NCBI RefSeq assembly: GCF_001053185.1
Contig: NZ_CSTD01000001.1
Coordinates: forward strand, 1,482,333 to 1,546,332
Source: Mycobacterium bohemicum DSM 44277
GTDB lineage: Bacteria > Actinomycetota > Actinomycetes > Mycobacteriales > Mycobacteriaceae
Direction: 5' to 3'
DNA: 64,000 bases
Shown here: positions 45,994-55,042 of the stretch, piece after piece
Position numbering within the stretch: position 1 is the first letter of the stretch
Layout: the number at the start of each line of letters is the position of its first letter
Position numbers and translations under genes: made by a program
Notes under the pieces: model-generated
Database searches by the model: none
Told to the model about the DNA's origin: nothing
The model's input: the letters and a program-made list of their open reading frames with translations, nothing else

Positions 45994-46870
45994 ACTTTCC
46001 GGACCGCGCCTCACGGTGAGCGCGGTCGGCTTCGGATGCGGTGGCCTGATGCAGTCGCCGTCGCGTAAGGAGCGGATGGCCGTGCTCGGCAGCGCGGTCG
46101 AGTGCGGCATCACCCACTTCGACACGGCCCGCATGTACGGCCTGGGAATGGCCGAGGCCGAACTCGGGGTGTTCCTGCGCACGGTCCGGCGGGACAGCGT
46201 CACCGTCGCCACCAAGTTCGGGATCGACGCCGGCGGCGCCGCCGCCGTCAAGCGGCGCCAGGAGCCGGACCCGACCGCCCGGGTGTACGACGCGGCCATC
46301 GCGGCGCGCAGCCTCGAGGAGAGCCTCGCGGCACTCGGCGTCGACCACGTCGACATCCTGTTCGTTCACGGCCCGCGGCCCGGCGACACGGTCGCGACCG
46401 AGGAACTGCGCGACTTCTTCGAACGCGCCCGCGACCAGGGCAAGATCCGCGCCTGGGGCGTCTCTCAGGACGAGGGGTTCGACGTCGATTTCGCGGAGCC
46501 CTTCGCGCCCGACGGGGTAAGCCAGCTGCGCGGCGACCTGCTCGGCCCCCCGCCGCGTCCAGCGGACCTGGTGTTCGGGGTGCTCAACCGGCCGTACGCG
46601 ACGCTGACGGCGGCGTTGCGGTCGGACACCGGAATGGCGACGCGCTGGCGCGAGGCGCTCGGTCTCGATCCGCTCGCCGACGGGGCGCTGCCGCGGCTGA
46701 TCCTCGGGTCCTCGGTCGGCGCGACGGGTTGCCGCGCAATGCTTTACAGCACCACCAGGCCGCGGCGCGTCGCCGAAGCGGCGGCCGCCGTCTCGTCGCC
46801 GCCCGACCCGGAGACCCTGGCGCGGTTCCTCGGTCTCGTCCGCGAATTCCGCGAGGGTGGCGCCACGTGA
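45980..46870 (+). CDS. Aldo/keto reductase
   Basis: A 296-residue NAD(P)H-dependent TIM-barrel reductase. The tetrad is seen as Asp and Tyr in HFDTARMYGLG, Lys in ATKFGID, and His in LFVHGPRP; IRAWGVSQD and LILGSSVGATGC complete the cofactor region. The TTG at 45980 overlaps the preceding glycosyltransferase and the GTGA at the end overlaps the next gene, so the three are translationally coupled. Context suggests reduction of a sugar or sugar-lipid intermediate. Confidence 0.88.
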   Translation: MERVELSGPRLTVSAVGFGCGGLMQSPSRKERMAVLGSAVECGITHFDTARMYGLGMAEAELGVFLRTVRRDSVTVATKFGIDAGGAAAVKRRQEPDPTARVYDAAIAARSLEESLAALGVDHVDILFVHGPRPGDTVATEELRDFFERARDQGKIRAWGVSQDEGFDVDFAEPFAPDGVSQLRGDLLGPPPRPADLVFGVLNRPYATLTAALRSDTGMATRWREALGLDPLADGALPRLILGSSVGATGCRAMLYSTTRPRRVAEAAAAVSSPPDPETLARFLGLVREFREGGAT

Positions 46871-48585
46871 TCCGCGGCCGTGGCGACTTCACCCCGGGCA
46901 TGACGATCGATACCGACGTCGTGGTCGTCGGCGCGGGTCCGATCGGTATCGTGACGGCGCTGGAGCTGGCGAGTGCGGGCGTGCGGGTTGCGCTGATCGA
47001 AAGCGGGCTCAAGCGCTCGGATCACGCCGCGCAGGACCTCGCGGATTTCGACTCGCGGCAGGACGACTACTTCCACCCGCGCAGCGAGGTGATGGTCCGC
47101 CGGCAGGTGGGCGGAACGTCGGCGCTGTGGGGCGGGCGCTGCGTCAAGTTCGACGCGATCGACTACGAGGACCGGCCGCTCACCGCCGAGGCGCCCTGGC
47201 CGATCGGGTACGACGACGTCGAGCCCTACCTGCAGCGGGCCTGCGACTGGACGGGCTGCGGGCGGGCGGTGTTCAACGCGCGCGAGGTCCCGGAACTCGC
47301 CCGCCGGGACATGGTGGCGGGCCTGCCCGATGCCGGCGTGCGCACCACCGACCTCGAACGCTGGTCTTTACCAACGCGTTTCGGGCTCCAGTACCGGGCC
47401 GTGCTGCGGGACTCCGCGTGCCTGACGCTGTGGACGGGCCTGACGTGCACCGAGGTCGTCACCAGTGACGCCGGGGACACCGTCGACCACCTCGTCATCA
47501 AGGCGCTCGACGGCGGGGAGGGACGAGTCGTCGCGGCCGACTACGTCCTCGCCACGGGCGGTTTGGAGGCGACGCGGCTGTTGCTCGCCTCCGATCGCCA
47601 CCATCCGGCGGGGCTGGGCAACGCGGGCGGGCACCTGGGGCGCTGGTACATGTCGCACGTCGAGGGCCGAGTGGCGCGCGTGCAATTTTCCACCGACGAC
47701 GTCATTTACGACCACGAGCGCGACGGCGACGGCGTCTACGTCCGGCGCCGCTTCACCTTCAGTCCCGACGTGCAGCGCGAACTCGGGATCCCGAATGCGG
47801 CCGTCTGGATGGTGAATCCGCCGATCGGTGACCCCGCGCATCGCAGCGGCATTCTCTCGGGCGTCTATCTCACCCTGATCTCACCGCTGGGCCGCTTCCT
47901 GCTCGCGGCGGCGATTCGGGAGACCCACACCAAATCCGAGGGGCCACCGCGGATCCTGGCGCATCTGGGCAATATCGCGCGGGACCTGCTCCCGTCGATC
48001 CGGTTCGCGGTCACCTTCTTCTACGCGCGATTCCTCCGCAGGGGCCGCAAGGCCCCGGGGTTCTTCGTCAAGAGTCCCGCCAACCGCTACCTGCTCCACT
48101 ACCACGGCGAGCACCTGCCCCACTGGGAAAGCCGGGTCGAACTGACCGACGAGCGCGATGCGCTCGGCATGCGCAGAGTCCGCACCCGCATGCATCTCTC
48201 CGACGCCGACTACGAAAGCGTGCGCAAGGCAATCGATCTCATCGACGCACACCTTCGCCGCCACGGCGCCGGACGGGTGGAGTGGCTGACCGAGGACGTC
48301 GAGGGCTCGGTGCACGCGTTCATGAAGGGCTACGCCGGGTTTCACCAGGCCGGCACCACGAGGATGTCGGCGACCCCGGACGGCGGCGTGGTGGACCCCA
48401 ATCTCCAAGTCCACGGTGTGCGTGGGCTTTACGTCGCGAGCACGTCCGTCCTGCCGACGTCGAGCCAGGCCAACCCGACGCTGGTCGGGGTCGCGCTGGG
48501 GGTCCGGCTCGCCGAGCGCCTCGCCGGTCAGCGCCGACGGGCCAGCACCTCGGCGATGACCTCCAAGAAGCGCTCCGCGACATGA
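46867..48585 (+). CDS. GMC-family FAD oxidoreductase
   Basis: A 572-residue flavoprotein. The FAD fold is VVVVGAGPIGIVTALELA near residue 18, QVGGTSALWGGRC follows, and the GMC C-terminal region has FHQAGTTRMSATPDGGVVD, LYVASTSVLPTSSQANPT. GMC enzymes oxidise alcohols, including sugars. GTG at 46867 is coupled (GTGA) to the reductase gene, suggesting an oxidation-reduction pair that epimerises or remodels a sugar. Its 3' end overlaps a convergent glycosyltransferase by 58 bp. Confidence 0.9.
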   Translation: MIRGRGDFTPGMTIDTDVVVVGAGPIGIVTALELASAGVRVALIESGLKRSDHAAQDLADFDSRQDDYFHPRSEVMVRRQVGGTSALWGGRCVKFDAIDYEDRPLTAEAPWPIGYDDVEPYLQRACDWTGCGRAVFNAREVPELARRDMVAGLPDAGVRTTDLERWSLPTRFGLQYRAVLRDSACLTLWTGLTCTEVVTSDAGDTVDHLVIKALDGGEGRVVAADYVLATGGLEATRLLLASDRHHPAGLGNAGGHLGRWYMSHVEGRVARVQFSTDDVIYDHERDGDGVYVRRRFTFSPDVQRELGIPNAAVWMVNPPIGDPAHRSGILSGVYLTLISPLGRFLLAAAIRETHTKSEGPPRILAHLGNIARDLLPSIRFAVTFFYARFLRRGRKAPGFFVKSPANRYLLHYHGEHLPHWESRVELTDERDALGMRRVRTRMHLSDADYESVRKAIDLIDAHLRRHGAGRVEWLTEDVEGSVHAFMKGYAGFHQAGTTRMSATPDGGVVDPNLQVHGVRGLYVASTSVLPTSSQANPTLVGVALGVRLAERLAGQRRRASTSAMTSKKRSAT

Positions 48586-49586
48586 TCGACGGCGCATCGG
48601 CTCGCGTAGTGGCGCGCCGCCTCGGCCCCCAGCGTCGCCGCGGTGACCGGATCGGCCAGCAGGTCGAACGCCGCGGTGAGCTCCGCCACGTCGTCGATCC
48701 CGATTGGCGGACAGCCCGGCGGCTGGTATTCGGGCAAGGCCCCGGCGGTCGACACGATCGGCATGACGCCCAACTGCATCGAGAGCACCTGCACGCCGCT
48801 CTGTGACGCCCGCCGGTAGTGGGCGATCGAACCCTTCGCCGCGGCCAGCACCGGAATGACGTCGGAGTAGCGGTAGCTGCCGCTGCGCCAGCGCACGTGC
48901 TTGGGCAGCGATCCGGCATCCAGCGTCCCGCCCCCGATGAGCACGAGGTCGTCCCCGCGCCAGCCGCCACCGCCGACGTGGCGCTGCCAGGCCTCGAGCA
49001 CGACGTCGGCGTTCTTGTATGGGTTGAGCCGGCCGAACATGACGAAGTCGTGGCGGCCCTCGGGGCCCACAAAGGGCGGGACCCGGTGCGGGTCGATGTC
49101 GCTGGCGAGCGGCACGACGTGCACCGGGGTGCCCGCCACGTCGCGGTTCCCGGCCACGGCCGACGCGACGTAGTCGCTGTAGGTGATGGTGGCCGCCGAG
49201 CGGGCGCCCCAGCGGTCGAACACCGCGCGCTCGTAGGCCGGTCGCTGTTCGTCGGGATCGTGCGGCCGATCGTCGTGGACCACCTGGATGCGGGGAACCC
49301 GCCCGGCCAACGCGATCCAGCGCGGGTCGCGGACGATTTCGGCGATCACGACGTCGGGCCGGTACTTGCGGATTCGGCGCCACGCCTTCAGGGTCGGGAG
49401 CCAGGTGGCGGCCGATCGGAACCGCGGATCGAGCACCAGCTCGTAGTCCCGCGCGGCGTCGGACTCCGGATGCCGGTCGGAGGTGACCAGCAGGACGTCG
49501 GCGCCGTGCCGCATCAGCGCTTCGGACTGGACGCGCACCGCCGGCCGGGTCCACGGCGAAAGCCACAGCACCCGAGGCGATTTCAC
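48528..49586 (-). CDS. Glycosyltransferase family 4 (second)
   Basis: A 352-residue GT-B transferase: RVLWLSPWTRPAVRVQSEAL at the N-terminus, FVMFGRLNPYKNADVVLEAW and the donor-site region QLGVMPIVSTAGALPEY at the C-terminus. The usual EAL/EGxx acidic motif is weak, as in some family-4 enzymes. It probably adds a later sugar. The ATG at 49586 is 12 bp from the methyltransferase stop on the same strand, so both share a transcript. Confidence 0.88.
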   Translation of the reverse strand: MKSPRVLWLSPWTRPAVRVQSEALMRHGADVLLVTSDRHPESDAARDYELVLDPRFRSAATWLPTLKAWRRIRKYRPDVVIAEIVRDPRWIALAGRVPRIQVVHDDRPHDPDEQRPAYERAVFDRWGARSAATITYSDYVASAVAGNRDVAGTPVHVVPLASDIDPHRVPPFVGPEGRHDFVMFGRLNPYKNADVVLEAWQRHVGGGGWRGDDLVLIGGGTLDAGSLPKHVRWRSGSYRYSDVIPVLAAAKGSIAHYRRASQSGVQVLSMQLGVMPIVSTAGALPEYQPPGCPPIGIDDVAELTAAFDLLADPVTAATLGAEAARHYASRCAVDHVAERFLEVIAEVLARRR

Positions 49587-49598
49587 GAGACGGCGGCT

Positions 49599-50426
49599 TT
49601 ACGTGTCATTGTTCTCATTGGCGTGCAGGAAGATGTCGGCGTCGGTCCACATCCGGGTCTCGAGCGCGCGCCGCGGCCAGCCCTGCAGCAGCGCGGTCAC
49701 CCGCGGCGAGGCGAGCAACCGCCACGCCACGGGGTTGATCTTCGCTCGCGTCCAGATGTGGATGCCCATGCCCCCCAGCGCCCACCATCGGGTCTTGGAG
49801 GTGTGGAACTGCATGCCGAAGCGCCTGCCGATGAGCTCGAGCGTCGACTTCTGATAGAAGGTGATGTGCTGCCCGGTGGCGAAGGCGTAGTACATCCATT
49901 CCTCCGGCAGCGGGGGTGCTCCGTCGAAGAGTTCCGTCGTGAAGATGATGGTGTCGGTGCCGGTGCTCTCCAGGAGCTCGGCCACGAACGCGACCGGGTC
50001 GGCAAGGTGTTCCATCACCTCGAACGCGGTGACCGCGGTGTACGGGCCGCCGGGGCCGGCGTCCGCCTCGAAGCCCCGCGCGGTCAGGTTGGGGGAGTGC
50101 TTGTCCGCCCAGTAGTAGTCGAAGCCGGCGTCTCGCATCAGGCGGGTGAAAAGCCCGTAGCCGCCGGCCGCATCGAGGTAGCGGCCGTTGCGATCGAACA
50201 GAAAGTACAGCAGCACCGACAGCGCGCGCGAAAGATACAGGTTGCGCCACAGGATGGTGGTGTCGGCCGCCGCCACGGGGCTCGCATACGCCTCGTCCAG
50301 CCAGTGCGGCTCTTCGGTCTGCAGGCCGCCGCAGTTGCTGCACAAGTAGAAGCCGCAGTCGTACTTGTCGAGCACCTGGTGTGTGAACGCCAGCCGGGTG
50401 CCGGAACTGCAGATGCGGCACAGCAT
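49599..50426 (-). CDS. SAM-dependent methyltransferase with zinc-ribbon N-terminus
   Basis: A 275-residue protein. Cys pairs in MLCRICSSG and YLCSNCGGL form a zinc-ribbon-like N-terminus, as in sugar C- or O-methyltransferases. The Rossmann motif I is YLDAAGGYGLFTRLMRDAG and AFEVMEHLADP is the following signature. I chose ATG at 50426, after GGAGGA; an upstream ATG at 50480 gives 18 extra residues. It is likely to decorate the polysaccharide sugar. Confidence 0.87.
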   Translation of the reverse strand: MLCRICSSGTRLAFTHQVLDKYDCGFYLCSNCGGLQTEEPHWLDEAYASPVAAADTTILWRNLYLSRALSVLLYFLFDRNGRYLDAAGGYGLFTRLMRDAGFDYYWADKHSPNLTARGFEADAGPGGPYTAVTAFEVMEHLADPVAFVAELLESTGTDTIIFTTELFDGAPPLPEEWMYYAFATGQHITFYQKSTLELIGRRFGMQFHTSKTRWWALGGMGIHIWTRAKINPVAWRLLASPRVTALLQGWPRRALETRMWTDADIFLHANENNDT

Positions 50427-50678
50427 GCTCTGGAATCCTCCTGACGCTCCCGCGGCATCAGCGAACCCGGGAGAGGACAACGCAGAACCTACGGCACGCG
50501 CGGCGCGCTGGGCAAGTCATGCCGGCACTTTGATGCGGGGCCGCGCGACGGCGCCCGCGTCCTCATTTGCGGTGGCGTGCACCGGCAATCGTGGCTGGGC
50601 TACCGGGATTCCGGCGTGCCGCTGGTCGGCGGCCGCGTCCTGGCACGGCGCAGTTGGCATGGTAGCTTTAGTCCCCAA

Positions 50679-51554
50679 ATGGCCAGAAGCGCGACACCGC
50701 CGCCCAAAAGGTCGCTCAGGCAGAAGATCCGGCGTCTCGCCGGAACTGAGACGCGCGACCAGCTCAAGGATCTGATCCTTTTCGACCACTCACAGTCGCT
50801 GAAGGCCAACCATCCAAATCCGCTCAACCGCGCCGGGAAGAAGTGTTTCTCCGCGACCGACGAGGACGGGATAACGCTGGAGATCCTGCGCCGCATCGGC
50901 CTGCTCGAAGACGGCGTATTCGGTGAGTTCGGCGTCGGCGACGGGACGGAGAACAACACGCTGATCCTCGCCGCGCTCGGCTGGAAGGGCTTCTGGGTCG
51001 GCGGCCAGGACCTGGCCGTCGCATGGGAAGACAACCCCCGCTTCACCTACGCGAAGGCGTGGATCACCGCGGACAACATCGTGGCGCTCAGCCGCTCGTG
51101 CCTGCAGAGAATCGGCGCCACCCGCCTCGACGTGGTCTCCCTCGACCTGGATGGCAACGACATCTATTTGGTCGAAAAGCTGTTGGCGGACGGTATCCGG
51201 CCGAAACTCTTCATCGTCGAGTACAACGGCAAGTTCCCGCCCCCGGTGAAATTTCAGATCGCCTACGACCCCGACCACGTCTGGCAGTCCGACGACTACT
51301 TCGGCGCATCGCTGTCCAGTTATGCGGCGCTGTTCGCCCGCTTCGAGTATCGCCTGGTGTGCTGCAATTCCCATTCGGGTTCGGATGCCTTCTTCGTCGA
51401 CGCGTCCGTGTCGCAGCATTTCGCGGACGTGCCGACGGACATCGGCCAGATCTACGTGGAGCCGCGTTACTTCCTCTACGGGGGTTTCGGGCAGCACAAA
51501 ACGTCGCCCCGCACGGTCGCCAAGATCCTGGGAATGCGCGGCGACGTACCCTGA
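50679..51554 (+). CDS. Methyltransferase-like protein (FkbM-like by pattern)
   Basis: A 291-residue protein with a possible class I SAM fold: motif I GEFGVGDGTENNTLILAALG near residue 85, then DVVSLDLDGNDIYLVEKLL resembling the DIDGND region of FkbM-type enzymes. No other domain is recognised. I chose ATG at 50679 because upstream codons lack family character. It is the only plus-strand gene in the right arm and is divergent from the other methyltransferase across 252 bp. Confidence 0.7.
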   Translation: MARSATPPPKRSLRQKIRRLAGTETRDQLKDLILFDHSQSLKANHPNPLNRAGKKCFSATDEDGITLEILRRIGLLEDGVFGEFGVGDGTENNTLILAALGWKGFWVGGQDLAVAWEDNPRFTYAKAWITADNIVALSRSCLQRIGATRLDVVSLDLDGNDIYLVEKLLADGIRPKLFIVEYNGKFPPPVKFQIAYDPDHVWQSDDYFGASLSSYAALFARFEYRLVCCNSHSGSDAFFVDASVSQHFADVPTDIGQIYVEPRYFLYGGFGQHKTSPRTVAKILGMRGDVP

Positions 51555-51579
51555 TCCGCGGAAGTGGGTGCGGACGAAC

Positions 51580-53559
51580 CTAATTCGCCAGCACGGCGCC
51601 GATCGCCTCCAGGTACGCGTCGGTCATCGCCTCCACCGTGTAGTACGTGCGCATGCGCTCGAAACCGCTCCGGCCCATCGCCGGCAGCGCGGCGGGGTCG
51701 GCCAAGATCTTCGCCAGGTGCTCTCGCCATCCCGATACCGAAACCGGTTCGACGAGAAAGCCCGCCCTCCCGAAGTCCAGCATCTCCGGAGCGGCGCATA
51801 CCGCCGACGCCGCAACCGGTATCGCCCGGGCCATCGCCTCGAGGATCACTACCGGGAATGCCTCGGAGCGGCTGGGAACGCACAGCAGGTCCGCATCCGC
51901 CAGCGCCGGCCCCGGGCCGGCGGACCATCCCCGCCAGTGCACCCGGTCGCGCAACCCGGCGGGTGTGAGTGCTTGCAGCCGCTCCCGGTCCGGGCCGTCG
52001 CCGAAAATTGAGAGCGTCCAAGGCATATCGGCCAGATCGGCGAGGGCCTCGATGAGCAGATGCGGGTTCTTGTGCTCCACGATCCGCGAGAGCATGACCA
52101 AGCGCGGCGGCTCGCCGACGGTTACGGCACGGGGGGGCGGCTCGTCGCCCGCGGCCACCCCGTTGGGTGCGATGAATCGTCGCCCCCAAAGCCGGTGCTG
52201 GGCGGCGAGCATGTCCCAATGCCGTTGGGCCAGCACGATGAATCCGTCCGCGCGGCGCATCGCGGCGGTCAGTGGCCGCGAGTAGATGGGTCCGTCCTCC
52301 GCCGGGGGAACGTGCGGGGCGACCAGCCAGCGCCGGTCCCTGGCCGCCGCACGCCACAGCGTGGCGAAGCCGGCCTCGGTGTTGGTATCGGCGGTGATGA
52401 GCACCGCGGGACCGTCGGGCAGGTCGATCATGGGTGCCCACCAGGGCTGGCGCACCACCCGCACTGTGGGCGCGATTTCGGAGATCAACGGGCCGAACCG
52501 TTGCACGCAGACGATGGTGACGTCGTAGCCGCGGCGGTCCAATTCGGTTGCCAGCAAGGCCTTCTGTCGTTCGGCGCCCCCGTAGACGAGCCGGTTGGTG
52601 GTGATCACGATCGCCGGCAACCCCGAGCGACGGGTGGTGCGGACGCCGTGCGCGGCATTGCGGTCCGGCCGCCGCAGCCGCCGCATCAGCGCTCCGCCGG
52701 CGAGGTAGGCGTCCGCGTGGTGAACGCTGCTTTGATGTTCGAGCAGCAGCGCCGTGTTGGCGCGCACCAGGTCTCGGTCGCGGCACGTTTCGGCGGCCGG
52801 CGCGGATTCTCCGCCCCCTACCGCACCGCGGTCGACCGCGAGTTCGTCGGCCAGCAGCAGGCGCCAACCCGCCGCGCGGGCCCGGTCTTGCCAATCGGCC
52901 ACCGCTTCGTGGCCGAAGAACTCCTCGTCTAAGCCGCCGACGGCGTTCCAGGCGGCGCGGCTGATCGCCAGACAGATCCCGGCCAGGTGGTCGACGTCCT
53001 GCGATTCGGGCGGCTGGCGCGTATAGAGTCGCGAGAAGGGCGCTCCGCGTGGCGAATCGGCGCGGCCGGCTTCCGCGATCAGCGCCCGGGTCAGCGTCTG
53101 GCGGCGGGTGGCGACGTCCCACGGCGCCCAATCGGGTGCGGTGTCGTCGCCCACCATCGGCGACACCGCCGCCACATGCGGCCCGCGCAGCAACTCTCGG
53201 GTGCGTGTCAACGGCCCGAGCAGGTGGGCGCCGGCGCTCAGCAACAACAGGTCCGCGTCGCCCGGGGCATGTTCGACGAGGGCGTTGAAGGCCGCGGCGA
53301 AGCCGACGTTGCCCGCACCCTGCACCCAGTGCACCGCCGGGCGGCGGGCTTCCAGTTCGGAACTCCCCGTGCAGGTTTCATCACCGTAGACGTACACCGG
53401 CAAACCGGGCAGCTGCGCGGTGACGCTGTCGATGGAGCGCTCGAGCGGGTCGAGGCCCTGGTCGGCCACGATGAGCACCGCGAGCGACCGATCGGCGGGC
53501 AGGGCGGCCGTTTCCCCGGCCGGGCGTTTCAGGTAAGCCCGATCCATCTCACGCGTCAT
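51580..53559 (-). CDS. Two-domain glycosyltransferase (GT2-like plus GT4)
   Basis: A 659-residue protein. Residues 30-270 form a GT2-like domain (AVLIVADQGLDPLERSIDSV, GNVGFAAAFNALVEH, GGLDEEFFGHEAVADWQDRA); residues 330-659 form a GT4 domain (VITTNRLVYGGAERQKALLA, LVMLSRIVEHKNPHLLIEAL, PSRSEAFPVVILEAMARAIPV). The usual GT2 Asp-x-Asp is replaced by LLLLSAGAH, so that half may have lost activity. ATG at 53559 overlaps the flippase stop by 4 bp. Confidence 0.9.
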   Translation of the reverse strand: MTREMDRAYLKRPAGETAALPADRSLAVLIVADQGLDPLERSIDSVTAQLPGLPVYVYGDETCTGSSELEARRPAVHWVQGAGNVGFAAAFNALVEHAPGDADLLLLSAGAHLLGPLTRTRELLRGPHVAAVSPMVGDDTAPDWAPWDVATRRQTLTRALIAEAGRADSPRGAPFSRLYTRQPPESQDVDHLAGICLAISRAAWNAVGGLDEEFFGHEAVADWQDRARAAGWRLLLADELAVDRGAVGGGESAPAAETCRDRDLVRANTALLLEHQSSVHHADAYLAGGALMRRLRRPDRNAAHGVRTTRRSGLPAIVITTNRLVYGGAERQKALLATELDRRGYDVTIVCVQRFGPLISEIAPTVRVVRQPWWAPMIDLPDGPAVLITADTNTEAGFATLWRAAARDRRWLVAPHVPPAEDGPIYSRPLTAAMRRADGFIVLAQRHWDMLAAQHRLWGRRFIAPNGVAAGDEPPPRAVTVGEPPRLVMLSRIVEHKNPHLLIEALADLADMPWTLSIFGDGPDRERLQALTPAGLRDRVHWRGWSAGPGPALADADLLCVPSRSEAFPVVILEAMARAIPVAASAVCAAPEMLDFGRAGFLVEPVSVSGWREHLAKILADPAALPAMGRSGFERMRTYYTVEAMTDAYLEAIGAVLAN

Positions 53560-55031
53560 GCCACCAGCTGATTCCCGCGGAATGAGGCCCGCACGGAGTC
53601 CAGAGCCGACCAGCGCAACGGACCGGCCGCCGCGCTGGTGGCCAGGTAGGCGGCGGCGGCGGCCGCCAGCACGAGCACCACGTTGAAGCCCGAAAGCAGC
53701 AGCGTCACAAGGACACTCGCTCCCGTCGGTACCAGCAGCCGCAGCAGGAACCGCACCGGAGTGCGATACCCGCACCGCCGGCGGAGCCACCAGCTGCTGA
53801 CCACCATGTTGAAGAACTCAGTGCACACCAGCGCGACGCCCGGTCCTACGGCGCCATACCGCCCCGCGAGGGCCAGATTGAGGGCGACGTTGAGGGCGAG
53901 GGTCGCCATCGTCAACCAGAACAAGATCCGCTGATGATGGCTGGCGACCAAACCCTGGCCCAGGGTGCCGCTGACGAACCGCAGGGCCGCGGCGACGAAT
54001 AACAGCGCCAGCGTTGGTGTCCCGCGGGCGACGAAGGCCTGTTCGCCGAAGAGCGCGATCAACGGGCCGGCCAGCAGCGCACCGACGACCGCGACGGGAA
54101 CCGCCGCGAAGTACATCAGCTCGACGCTGCGGCGCAGGAAGGCGGCGAACGCGGCGACATCGCGGGCGAACAGCTCGGTGGCCGTCGACAGCGTCGACTT
54201 CAGGAAGATCAGCGACACCACGATCGTGTTGAACGCGATCGTGAAGGCCAGCCCGTAGACGCCCACTTCCGAATGCGTGCTCAGCAGGGACAGGATCACC
54301 CCGTCGGCGCGGCAGTACAGCAGCCCGACCACCAGAAACCCGATGAGCGGCAGGCTTTCTCGCAGCAAATCGAAGGCCTCCCGCGGAGCGAAGACCGGGC
54401 GGACCGAGATGTGCCGCGTCGCCGCGGCGCCCTGGATCAGCAGCGCCACGGCCGGCGGGATGAGCTGAGCGACGGCGAACCAGACGACATTCGAATGCGC
54501 CCCCACCAGGAAGGCGACCATGACCAGCGCGCCCACCCGGCCCGCCACGTCGGAGACCGCCACCGCGGAGAACCGGACGGTGGCCAGAAAGACCGGTTCG
54601 AACCGGGTCACCATGGTCTGCATCAGCAGCGCCCCGGACAGCACGACGAGCATGAGCCGCACGTCGTTGTCGTGATAGACGAGCAGCCCGGACCCGGCCG
54701 CCAACACGGCCAGCGGAACGCAGTAGACCAAGGCCATGCCGCTGTTCACCCGGACCAGTCGCTCGAGGTCACCGCGGCCCCCGGTCACCCGGCGCACGAT
54801 CACGGTGGCGATGCCGAGATCGGCAAGGCTGTTCCACATCGCGATGAAAAGGATCGCTATCGAGAGCTGGCCGTAGCGGCCGGGACCCAGATAACGCGCG
54901 GTCATCGCCACCGAAACGACCGACGCCACCATCCCCAGCGCCCGGCAGATCAGCTGGATCGAGAATGCGTGAGCCATCCGGGCCAGCGGCACGGACGGCA
55001 CGACCGCACCAGGAGCCGTCGGCTCAGTCAT
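53556..55031 (-). CDS. Wzx-type polysaccharide flippase
   Basis: A 491-residue MATE/MOP-superfamily exporter with about twelve to fourteen spans. ARYLGPGRYGQLSIAILF, GLLYCRADGVILSLLSTHSEVGVYGLAF (the DxxxL and EVGxY pattern of Wzx proteins) and SHHQRILFWLTMATLALNVALNL are visible. It would flip the lipid-linked repeat unit to the outer face for polymerisation. It lies 11 bp after the priming transferase. Confidence 0.9.
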   Translation of the reverse strand: MTEPTAPGAVVPSVPLARMAHAFSIQLICRALGMVASVVSVAMTARYLGPGRYGQLSIAILFIAMWNSLADLGIATVIVRRVTGGRGDLERLVRVNSGMALVYCVPLAVLAAGSGLLVYHDNDVRLMLVVLSGALLMQTMVTRFEPVFLATVRFSAVAVSDVAGRVGALVMVAFLVGAHSNVVWFAVAQLIPPAVALLIQGAAATRHISVRPVFAPREAFDLLRESLPLIGFLVVGLLYCRADGVILSLLSTHSEVGVYGLAFTIAFNTIVVSLIFLKSTLSTATELFARDVAAFAAFLRRSVELMYFAAVPVAVVGALLAGPLIALFGEQAFVARGTPTLALLFVAAALRFVSGTLGQGLVASHHQRILFWLTMATLALNVALNLALAGRYGAVGPGVALVCTEFFNMVVSSWWLRRRCGYRTPVRFLLRLLVPTGASVLVTLLLSGFNVVLVLAAAAAAYLATSAAAGPLRWSALDSVRASFRGNQLVA

Positions 55032-55042
55032 GGAGCGTGGGC

